Source of the DNA: Anisodus tanguticus
Taxonomy: Eukaryota; Streptophyta; Magnoliopsida; Solanales; Solanaceae
Assembly: GCA_034509755.1 (NCBI GenBank)
Contig: CM067546.1
Location: 36,106,383 to 36,170,382 of the forward strand
DNA: 64,000 nucleotides
Direction of reading: 5' to 3'
The translations under genes were made by a program, and so were the position numbers. Below, one piece after another: positions 48,775-58,989 of the stretch. Each line of letters opens with the position of its first letter. Position 1 is the stretch's first letter. The notes beneath the pieces are model-generated. The model searched no databases and was not told the origin of the DNA. It saw only the letters and a program-made list of their open reading frames with translations.

Positions 48775-50380
48775 CCAAAGCCGATAAGGCCACACATGAC
48801 TACTACACACACATGACACTATCTACAAGCCTCTAAAAGAGTACATAACGTTAAAAGGTCGGGACAGGGCCCTGCCATACCCATATATGCAAAAATACTG
48901 TACCAAGATTAGACCGACACTCTGAAACAAGCGGAGTGCTACAATATCTGTTGAGTCAACAATCTACAAATGCGGGTCGTCGCCTCGCCTACGTGAACCT
49001 GCGGGCATGAAACGCAGCGTCCCCCGACAAAAGGGACGTCAGTACGACTGATGTACCGAGTATGTCAGGCATAAGAAATATCATCACATAAATACATAAT
49101 AATCTTAAATAGAAATAGTCGACAAAGATAGCTGATAGAAACAATGACAACACAACACAGCCAATTTACGTAAACGGTGACAAGAAGAGTCGACGAAAAC
49201 GGCCGACCAAAGAAGAAATGCCTCTAAGGCCCCTAATACATATGCCTAAATGTTATGCACAATGCAAATGCGGTATACATATAAATATTGGTCTCACAAG
49301 GGCATCTTCCTTCCCATCACAGCCTCTTTGGACACCATTTCATATCGGCCTCTGTGGGCATCATATCATATTAGCTTCATTGGGCATCTTCCTTTTCGTG
49401 ATAGTCTGTACCAGTTGCAAGCAGTGTTGCGCATATAACACTATTCCCTTTTGCCCATCCCGTACATATATATATATTTTATACCATATAGTAGTGTATA
49501 TAACACATTTGGGTCCAGGATAATACATGAATAAAATGCATGAATAACAATAAAACATTCTGAAATTATCGGATAACATAATATCCTTGTACCTTCGGCT
49601 AACACTATGAACATCAACATCTTTTCCATAAACCTCAATAAGGATTTAGGATCATATTTATACATGCTTTTATCATAGAAACAAATAACATGAACATTCT
49701 TAACTACTAAGAGTAGAATAATTTATGGAACAGTAATACGATTACGTTTCGTTGTATGGAACATGCCAAAAGAAGAAATGATTTGTCTTAACATACCTTA
49801 ATATTAGGAAGAGAAGGAGAACGTTTGCTATGGCTTGTCGAATTCTAAAAGAGAATAAAATGTTGGCTGCTACTTTTGTTGAACCCCTTCAATATCGACC
49901 AAAAACCTGCTGCATGTGCATCTTAGAACAATTATCTAACTAAAGGAAGTCTTGAATTTACTCTCACTTAAGCACCCTACTCACTTTCGATTCGGCTAGC
50001 CTATCAAAGAAAATATTCGTTGCCTCCTATTTCTACTAACTAAACCAAATGAACAGATATCTTAATAAATAAAGGGAGTTAGGCACTTATCCAATACCTT
50101 TAGGTGGTGGCCGACCACACCTCTTTTCCTACTAATTAACTCCAGGATGCCACCACTTAAAATGTAAATGTATTGTCACTACTTGCTCCCTTAAATGAGC
50201 ACACGTGGATTCCACTTAGTTCAACAATTATCCATTAACCCATTAATTATCCCATTAACATCATACACTCCACGTTTCACAATTTACATCAATAACTAAT
50301 TTTCGATTATCGTTGTCACACCTATTAAGTCCTAAATTATTTCGGGGCCACATCCTTTTATATGCTAAGCTCTTGATTTG

Positions 50381-50383
<3 letters not shown>

Positions 50384-50444
<61 letters not shown>
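50384..50444. repeat. (TA)n microsatellite, about 30 units
   Basis: A long uninterrupted TA run 40 bases from the 5' end of the LTR. The related LTR at 61221 has none at this position, so it grew after the copies split. Confidence 0.95.
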
Positions 50445-50446
<2 letters not shown>

Positions 50447-50639
50447 TGCTCAAACCATTGCCTAAAAATACGGGGTGTTACATCATTTCCCCCTTAGAAA
50501 CATTCATCCTCGGATGTTTGGGTGACATATATAATCCTTATCATGTAACCCGGGAATACAACTACTTTTTCATGGGCTATACAATGTAATATATATATAT
50601 CATTGCATCAGACCTCACATGGTCCTTAAGCATTAATTA

Positions 50640-52182
50640 GAATATTAGGATCTAGAACTCACCTTATGCTTCTCTTGGAACCTCGGTGTTGTTCTTGAAT
50701 AGATATGGATATTTGTGTTTCATCTCCTCTTTCACCTCTCATGTCATTTATTCTACGTTCTTATTCTTCCAAAGGACTTTCACAGAGGCTACTTCTTTAG
50801 TCCTCTAATTGCGGACTTGTCGATCTAAGATAGCAATAGGAACCTCTTCATATGATAAATTCTCTGTAATCTTCACATCGTCAATTGGCACAATTTGGGA
50901 AGGATCTCCAATACATGCTCTCAACATAGAAACTTGGAAAACCGAATGGACAAACTTCAACTCCGAAGGTAAGTCCAATTCGTAAGCTACTTGACCGATT
51001 CGTCGAATTATGCGATATGGCCTAATATACCTTGGGCTGAGCTTTCCCTTCTTCCCGAATCTCATAACCCTCTTCATAGGTGAAATCTTCAAGAAGACCC
51101 AATCATCTACTTGAAACTCTAAGTCCCGCCGTCGCACATATGAATACGACTTCTGACGACTCTGAGCAGTTAACAACCGTTCTTGGATCAGCTTTACCTT
51201 CTCTATGGCTTGGTGTACTAAGTCAGGCCCAAATAAATCTGATTCGCCTACCTCGGACCATCCGATAGGAGATCTATACCTCCACCCATACAAAGCCTCG
51301 TATGAAGCCATTTTAATGCTAGCCTGATAATTGTTATTGTACGCAAACTCAATAGGGGGTAAATGATCATCCCAACTTCCCTTAAAATCAAATACACAAG
51401 CTCGTAGCATGTCCTCGAGCATCTGAATAGTACGCTCGGCCTGCCCGTCTGTCTGAGGATAGAAAGTTGTTCTAAGATTAACTTGGGTGCCTAAACCATT
51501 TTTAATGACTTCCAGAAATTAGCTGTAAAATGAGCACCTCGGTCAAATATAATAGAAATAGGCACACCATGAAGGCGAACAATCTCTTTAACATACAATT
51601 TCGCGTAGTCCTCGCCTGTGTAGGCAATTTTGATTGGCAAGAAATGAGCTGATTTGGCCAGTTTGTCAACAATTACCCAAATAGAATCAAACTTACGGTA
51701 AGAGCGAGGTAAACCTGTAATAAAATCTATATTAATCATTTTCCATTTCCATATTAGAATCTCAATGTTCTGAGTCAAGCCACCGAGCTTTTGGTGCTCT
51801 ATTTTCACTTGCTGACAATTAGGACACTGAGCTACAAATTCTGCAATGCTTCTCTTCATGTTGTTCCACCAATAGATACCCTTGAGATCATGATACATTT
51901 TAGTAGATCCAGGGTGAATGGAATATCGTGAGCAATGGACTTCCGTCATAATTCTATCTCGTAACCCCGCCACATTTGAAACACATAAACGACCCTGGTG
52001 TTTGAGAACCCCTGTTCGTCAATCTCAAAGGTTGTGGTCTTCTTCTGTTGAATGTCTTTTCTAATCTTTTTCAAACTGGGGTCTTCCCACTGCCGTTCCT
52101 TAACTTCTGATATGAGGGATGATTCTGAAATATTCTGAATTACAAAACCAACATCCTCCGAATCCATTAGTCGGACTCCCAA
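50640..52182 (-). pseudogene. Tekay-like integrase with chromodomain-like tail
   Basis: 52182-51946 is the spacer after RNase H. 51973-51491 has the HHCC zinc finger (H..YSIHPG, CPNCQQVK), the first catalytic Asp in INIDFITGLP and the second near FDRGAHFTANFWKS (normally DRG..F). After a frame break, 51422-50805 contains WDDHLPPIEFAYNNNYQASI with the catalytic Glu region and the GPY-type C-terminus (LSPRYIRPYRIIRRIGQVAY). Minus 50820-50660 continues, with stops, into the VLW..K.VE.MT block, a chromodomain-like tail. Confidence 0.88.
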
Positions 52183-52347
52183 ACTGGCTAACTAATGGAG
52201 CTTCCTTACTAACTATTTCCTCTCGACCTGCACCAGCATCGAGCTGATCATCGATTTACGACTGAGCACATCTGCTACAACATTAGCTTTACCAGGATGA
52301 TATAAGATGTCCATATCATAATCCTTCAATAATTCAAGCCACCTCAT

Positions 52348-52646
52348 CTATCTCAAGTTTAACTCTTTATGTTTAAATATGTATTGCAGACTTTTATGAT
52401 CCGTGAAAATGTCTACATGAACACCATACAAGTAGTGCCGCCAAATCTTCAATGCATAGACCACTGCGGCCAACTCCAAATCGTGTGTCAAACAGTTTTT
52501 CTCATGTTTTCTCAATTGCCTTGAAGCATAGGCAATCACTTTACCATGCTGCATTAGCACACATCCTAAATTTGCTCCCGAGGCATCGCAATACACAACA
52601 TAAATTTTTGGACCCTCTAGAGAGTAAGGACTTGTGCCGATGTTAG
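52348..52646 (-). pseudogene. Tekay-like RNase H
   Basis: On minus: MYCDASGANLGCVLMQHGKV, YASRQLRKHEKNCLTHDLEL, then IFTDHKSLQYIF, the RNase H of Ty3/gypsy elements with its catalytic Asp, Glu and Asp in place. RT should precede it, but only about 80 bases separate it from the protease frame, so RT is deleted. Confidence 0.9.
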
Positions 52647-52726
52647 TCTATCTTTTAATTCTTGGAAACTCTTATGACAAGCATCGGACCCCTGATTGAG
52701 AAGTAGGTGGTTCAGCATCGACATTT

Positions 52727-54206
52727 CTAGCACATATTTCTTGCCTTAAAGTATGAAATCAAACTACCTTTTGGCGACACCGTATTACCCTTCCATTCAA
52801 AGACTGGCTCACCTGGAAACTGAAATTTAACAATCTTTGTTCGGCAATCAACATTAGCGTAGCACGATGCCAGCCAATCCATGCCCATAATAACATTGAA
52901 ATCAATCATTTCTAGTTCTACCAAATCCGCTAGGGTCTGACGGCTACAAATTATTACTGTACCATTCCGATAGATCCGTCTAGCAACTACTGACTCACCA
53001 ACTGGTGTAGATACCACAAATGGATCTCTTATCAACTCAGGGTCCATACCAAATTTACATGCAATAAAAGGGGTAATATATGATACATTGGAGCCTGGAT
53101 CTAACAACACATACACATTATGTGAAAAGATCGATAATATACATGTAATGACATCAGGTGAGGACTCCTGATCCTGTCGTCCTATTAATGCATAAATGCG
53201 GTTCTGGCCCATACCTCTACCTCGACCGGATGTTGTCTGATGATTTCTCCGATGGACATACTGAATGTGACGAAGCTACTGCGGATCCGACCGGCTGAGC
53301 CCTAACACCTTCACCTCATGTCGGATATTCTCGCCTAATATGACCAAATTCACCACAAAAATAACACACATTTGATCCCTGTCGGCACAGCCCTGTATGA
53401 GCCTCACGACACTGCTCGCATCGAGCCAACGGCGGCCTTATCTGAATAGAATCCCCTCTATAATAAGACCCTGATACTCGTAAACTCTGACATAGTCCCG
53501 ATTGAACAAACCGATCAACCCTCGGCCTTGAAAATGGTGATGATGCGCTAGCTGCTCGGTAACATGGTCATCTATAAAGTTATGGCCTAGGCCCACCTCT
53601 GAACTCTCTTACGTCACCTACAGATCGAGCCCTCTTATGCTAGCCCTTATCACATTCTCGATCTACCCGATGTTGTCTCTTACGATCCTCTAAATTCTGT
53701 GCATAAGCCTGAATGCGAGCAATATCCATATTCGCATTTTGAGAAGCCGTAGTACACTCATTGACCAAGTGCGGCCCCAAGCCAGTAACAAACCTATGTA
53801 TCCGGTCACTCATCTCAACTATAATTGTAGGAGCATATCTGTCCAATGAATTAAACTGCAAGCTATATTCTCGAACGCTCATGATGCCCTGCTCAAGATG
53901 TAGAAATCTATCATGCCTGGCCCGTCGGAGCTTGACCGACAGAAAATGTTGTAAGAAGGCCTCTGAAAACTCTCTTCATCCTGCTGGTGGAACGTGAGGT
54001 CCCCTAGATTGCTCCCATGTCTCATACCAATTCACCGTGATATCCCACAGTCTATAAGAAGCAAACTTTACCAACTCAGTATCGGTAGTATCCATTACCC
54101 GCAAGGTATGCTGTATCTGATCCAGAAAATTCTGCTGGCCCGCGTTCAGGTTTGATCCTGTGAATACCGTGACGCCACTGAGGCAGAAGCCTTTCGGCTT
54201 CTGCAA
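52727..54206 (-). pseudogene. Tekay-like gag and protease
   Basis: 54206-53976 and 53882-53640 are gag (YRLWDITVNWYETWEQSRG; EYSLQFNSLDRYAPTI). Near 53370-53325 a knuckle reads CYFCGEFGHIRREY, with the last Cys changed to Tyr. 53212-52727 is protease: VYVLLDPGSNVSYITP (catalytic Asp in DPGS), then DFNVIMGMDWLASCYANVDC, the typical closing block. Frame breaks lie between parts. Confidence 0.9.
54183..54204. repeat. 9-bp perfect hairpin at the TE/NRPD2 junction
   Basis: gcagaagcc, a 4-base loop tttc, then ggcttctgc. It ends about a dozen bases before the first recognisable NRPD2 codons. Confidence 0.9.
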
Positions 54207-54520
54207 AATGCATTAGCGCTGCGGCGCTCCATCAGATTAATTCATACAACGACTTCATCAACTATGGAATCCAAAGGGTGTTCGACTCGGTTGGGTAGAT
54301 CCATGTTGAGCCAGGTTATGATCCATCAAAGAAAGGTGAAGGTGATTGGAAACATGCTTCTGTCAAGTTTGGGAAAGTATCCCTTGAGCGGCCAAAATTT
54401 TGGGCAGGGGAAAAGTTTTCTGTGGATGGTGGGAAAGAGTACCTGGACTTGTGGCCACGTCATGCACGCCTTCAGAACATGACTTATTCTGCCAGGATTA
54501 TGGTTGAGACTCATGTTCAG

Positions 54521-55141
54521 GTTAGAAAATGTTTGGTTTTGTCTAATATTAATTTTTTTTTGGTTTTTGTCTGTAGTCTATTGTTTTATGTGTATCAATA
54601 TCTTTCTGTCTGTTTATAATCATTCATTTTCTTATTATTCTCAATTTTAAATCGGCCAGTTTTCAGGTTTTCTACTCTTTTTGGTATACTCCTTGTAAAC
54701 GGGTGACTTTTTGCCCTAACCTTGAAAAAATTATTACTTTATTTATAAAGTTGGATTAGCTAGCTATGTTCTAAAATGATTGCATTGTGTTGTTCTTCCG
54801 TAGATTAAGTTGCCAATCGTGTTGGTCTCTCTTGAACATTTTTTTATTAGATGCATTGTCCAGCTGACGAAAAGTAAGAATATGGTCATCACAAAGGAAA
54901 TAAGAGCTCTGAGCTGCATGCATCCTAATCCTTAATACTTCGATATCATTTTTTTGAACTTCACAAAACTCACCCTTTATCTGAAGTACTACTGATATTT
55001 GAAATATAATCCCTTCTCATCCATGTCATGCAATGACAGATAATTTCGGTTAGCATTGAGGACACATCCAAAATGTTTTATTTTCCCTGTTAGTTTCTTA
55101 TTCTTTTAACTTCATTGGCTGCCCTTTTTATATGATTTCAG
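54521..55141 (+). other. NRPD2 pseudogene intron
   Basis: GT at 54521 and AG at 55140-55141, joining Q and V codons in frame. No element recognised inside. Confidence 0.75.
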
Positions 55142-57037
55142 GTGTATACTAAAAAGCTAGTTAGAAGCGACAATTTCAAAACTGGGGTAGAACGGTTTGT
55201 GGACAAGGAGTGCGTGATGGAAGATAAAAGGGATGTCTTGGTTGGGAGAATCCCTGTGATGGTGAACTCAGAGTTGTGCTGGATGAATGGTGTTGACAAG
55301 TCTAATTGTGAATTTGATCACGGGGGATACTTCATAGTCAAAGGGGCTGAAAAGGTAAAATCTTCCTGCTAGCACCTCACTCTCTTCACCAAAAGAGGGC
55401 ATAGAAAACAAGGCTGAGTTGGAATATGAGACCTTTTTCCTACAATACGAGATATTGAATATTGGAATGAGATGAGTCCAATGGAGTCGAATGCATATAA
55501 ATAATTTGTTTAGTCAAGCCATACTAGTTTAGGATTGAGGCGTAGTGTTGTACTAGTAGTTGTTGCCTGAATAGGTGTGCATTTGACAGATTTTGTAACT
55601 TTGAAAAATCAGATAATTGCAACAGCTATGTCCCTATAATGGAAGATGTGACAAAAGAGGAGGAAAGAGGAGAAAATTTAACTTTCATGTTAGACATTTA
55701 ACTAAGCGATTGATTAGAATGATGCGTAGTGTGAGGTTATCCTGAAGGTGCTATCTACTTTTTGGGTTTGTTTATTTGTTTTAATTGAAGAAACCATTGA
55801 AGATTGATCTTATGAAGGTGAAATTTATGTACCACTTTACATAATGTCCCGTATTTTAGAGTTCGGACTGAAAACAGTTTTGAGCATGCTTAAACCTTTA
55901 GGAGGAAAGACGATGTGCCTCCATCATAATTTGATGTAGTTGGATATTGCATACTATTAGTAAGATAAGAACTCTGATTTTGGAAGACAAGTTGCAAAAT
56001 ATAGTGATAAAACTTCAACGCCAGTCTAGGGATAATATAAGAACTCTGTCTTTGTATAATGTGTTGATTTCGAGCTGATGGTGCTGCATTATAATACAAG
56101 TGGCACAAATATGTGGTGTATGAGTTTTTTATTTGTTCTGAAAGCATGTATTTGATTAGAATTTTGACATTGCATTTTTCTCCCAAAAACAAAAAAATTT
56201 GACTTTGTATGATTTGTTGATTCAGATTGTTGCATGGATGCCTTTTAATACAAGTAGCACAAATCTGTGCTGATAATTTATTTACTTTTCTGAAAACCCA
56301 TCAACTATCTCGGTTTCTATCTTTTAACCCGGAACATGAACATGCCCAGTTCTAAGAGAAATTGAATGTAACGGAAAGAGTCAAATAGACAAGAGATAAT
56401 AAGGAACTTGAATTTTTCAAGAACTTTTGACATGACCTATATATAGAATATAGGAGTATGATGGATCCTAGAGACAGACCCCGTATAACCTACATGTGCA
56501 GCTTAAAAGTTCTGATGCAAGAGCTCTAGGTATGAACTTTGTGTTCCATTAGACAGTAGACAATTTTTGGAGTGCCTACTTAGTATCTTATAGTATATGA
56601 TTCGATGTCAACAACAAAATATCTTTCCATAAAATGACACAGACCAGTTGGAGATCAGATTTCATTGTTAGGCAGCTAGATACTCATGATTCTAAGTATA
56701 TCAAATGGTTTTCGCTGCTCTATGTCGTTCCTTAGATTGTGAATTTTGAAGTGCAAAAAAAGGTGATACCCACTCAAAGGATGCACTTATGGACCTAAAG
56801 CTGTTAGCTCGAAGACAATGATCCAAGTAAAATCCACCGTGCTTGCTGAATAAAAGGCAGTTGTAACAACAGTTCATGGTTGAAAAGCTTTTTCTACATC
56901 CATATGATCTACTAAAGTAGATCGGTATTGACAATATAATAAAAGCAGATCTTGGTCCACGTTCTTTTTACGGCATCATCTGCATAACTTGGCTGGTGGT
57001 GACAGTGAACCAACATTTCAGAATAGTTAAACAAATA

Positions 57038-57357
57038 CTCCCTCCGTCCCAATTTATGTGAATGTATGTCTTTTTGGATTAATAATGCCCTTTGATGGGC
57101 CTTTTATTCAATTTAGCAAAAAATGTTCAAAAATGGGCCCAAATCCGGGCCCGTAAAGAAGGTATTTGACCGGGAACGGGTTTAAGGAAAAAGGATGACT
57201 TTTGAAACTTGTGATCTGTCATAGAAGTTTCTATGGCTCTAAATCATTTCATTAATGGTAAAATGAGAAGTTTGAAGTTAGATTGTTACTAAATATGGAA
57301 AGATATCATTCTTTTTGGGACTGACTAAAAAAGAAAGAGTGTCACGATTTGAGGGAG
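57038..57357. mobile_element. 320-bp Stowaway-like MITE
   Basis: TA (57036-57037), then ctccctccgtcccaattt, ending cacgatttgagggag and TA (57358-57359). The reverse-complemented end ctccctcaaatcgtg pairs with the start. The TA duplication and this terminus are diagnostic of Tc1/mariner-derived Stowaway elements. The interior holds a gggcccaaatccgggccc near-palindrome at about 57137. Confidence 0.88.
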
Positions 57358-57535
57358 TAACATTTTTCAGCTTCTGATGTCTTGGCACTTCTGGGGAAAG
57401 GATAAGGAACCATTCACTGATGTCTTGATGAAGTAACTTTGGGCGTGCATTCTAGCCTCATGCTATTACTATAGTGATATAGAATATCGTTTAACCTTTT
57501 TGGCCTTTTAGAAGCAAAAATCCTATCTCACAAAA

Positions 57536-57616
57536 GTAGGGGTAAGTTCTGCGTACACCCTACCTCCCCAGACCCCACTTGTGGGATCACACTGGGTATG
57601 TTCTGTTGTTGAAGTA
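57536..57616 (+). mobile_element. SINE/RTE-type 3' tail in the NRPD2 intron
   Basis: gtaggggtaagttctgcg, tacaccctacctccccagac, cccacttgtgggatcacact, then gggtatgttctgttgttg. This is the 3' end of a Solanaceae SINE or of the RTE LINE sharing it; the 5' part is missing. It lies about 55 bases from the exon acceptor. Confidence 0.75.
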
Positions 57617-58989
57617 CATTTCCTATCACTAGTTTTTTAAAGATTGAAAGCTCTTGCAATTTCCATTTCAGATCTTCATTGCACAGGAGCATATCTGTTT
57701 AAAAAGACTCTGGGTGTCAAACCATTCCACTTGGATGGTTGCATATCGCCCAGGTGAAAAAAGGAAGAGAGTCTACCTTAAACTGACTGAGACCTGGAAG
57801 CTTGAGCACATTAAGGGAGGAGAAAAAGCCCTCACTGTGTACTTCCTGGCAGAAATGCCAATTTGGCTCTTGTTTTTTGCTCTAGGTGTATCCTCTGATA
57901 GGGAGGTAGTAGATTTGATTGATGTGGATATTGAAGATAGTAATATCGTCAATATACTACTAGCTTCAATCCACGAAGCTGATAAGATTTGTGAGGATTT
58001 CAGGAAGGGAAAAAAGGCTCTCGCTTATGTTGATAGACTTATAAAGAGTTGTCAATTTCCACCTCAAGAATCTGTTGAGGAGTGCATTAAACAATACCTG
58101 TTCCCTAATCTTAGTGGTTTCAAGCAGAAGGCTCGCTTCCTTGGCTACTTGGTAAAGTGCCTCTTGCACTCTTACATTGGTCGCAGAAAGGTTGACAACA
58201 GAGATGATATTCGAAACAAGAGATTGGAGCTGGCTGGTGAGCTCCTTGAAAGAGAGCTCAGGGCGCACATTAAACATGCTGAGAGGCGTATGGTGAAGGC
58301 AATGCAAAGAGATCTTTGCGGAGATCGACAAGTGCTACCAATTGAGCACTACTTGGATGCATCAATAATTACCAATGGTCTCTCCAGGGCTTTTTCTACT
58401 GGTCATTTGTGTCACCCTTACAAGAGAATGGAGAGGGTTTCTGGTGTAGTTGCAACTCTTAGACGAACAAATCCATTGCAAATGACTGCTGATCTGAGGA
58501 AAACACGTCAGCAGGTTACATACACCGGGAAGGTTGGCGATGCTAGATAACCATAATTGTTTGTAAATTTATGTAGACCATTTTTTTGTGCTTTCCGTTA
58601 GCAAAAATGATTCATTTGACTTGCTTCCTGATCCCTTGCTTATTGTGCCATAATTTTTAGGTATTTTGTTTCTGTTTTCTTCAACTTAAGTATGATAATC
58701 TAATGACTTTTGAAATAACTTATGCAGACATTCTTCACACTGGGGAAAGGTATGTTTTCTGTCTATCCCAGATGGAGAAAATTGTGGCCTGGTGGAAAAT
58801 TTGACTAGTATGGGTCTTGTCAGCACAACTATTTTAAAGCCACTTCTTGAGACATTGTTCCGGTGTGGGATGCAAAAGTTAGTAGATGATAGTGTCACCT
58901 CACTCAACGGAAAACAAAAGGTACTTCTAGATGGGGATTGGGTTGGAGTATGTGAAGATTCAGCACTCTTCGTTTCAAAGTTATGACGT

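Larger units (their letters stand above)
48553..50482 (-). repeat. 3' LTR of the Tekay-like element
   Basis: About 1.93 kb. On minus it starts TGTAACACCCCG at 50482, preceded by aagggggaaatga (polypurine tract), and ends in gggtcgtgaca at 48553. Its middle matches 62130-62590 on + (for example ctactcttagtagttaag in both). It contains TA microsatellites at 48739-48770 and 50384-50444. Confidence 0.9.
48553..54215 (-). mobile_element. Tekay-like chromovirus (Ty3/gypsy), RT deleted, 5' end lost
   Basis: On minus from 54206: gag part, knuckle, protease, then RNase H with the RT missing, integrase, chromodomain-like tail, polypurine tract and 3' LTR (50482-48553). The 5' LTR and the gag start are absent: the sequence passes directly into an NRPD2 pseudogene exon at about 54216. 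The + strand fragment at 60786-62599 is from the same family. Confidence 0.9.
55355..57671 (+). other. Large intron of the NRPD2 pseudogene with TE insertions
   Basis: GT at 55355 and AG at 57670-57671, in frame between GAEK and IFIAQ. It contains a Stowaway-like MITE and a SINE tail in its 3' part; the rest (55360-57030) is AT-rich with no gene. Two stretches near 56040 and 56210 share a ttgttgattc / gcacaaat motif succession, hinting at an old local duplication. Confidence 0.7.

Noticed and set aside
49218..49665. Overlapping open frames on both strands
   Set aside because: They lie in the Tekay-like LTR, which is not expected to code, and are not conserved in the related LTR at 62130-62590.
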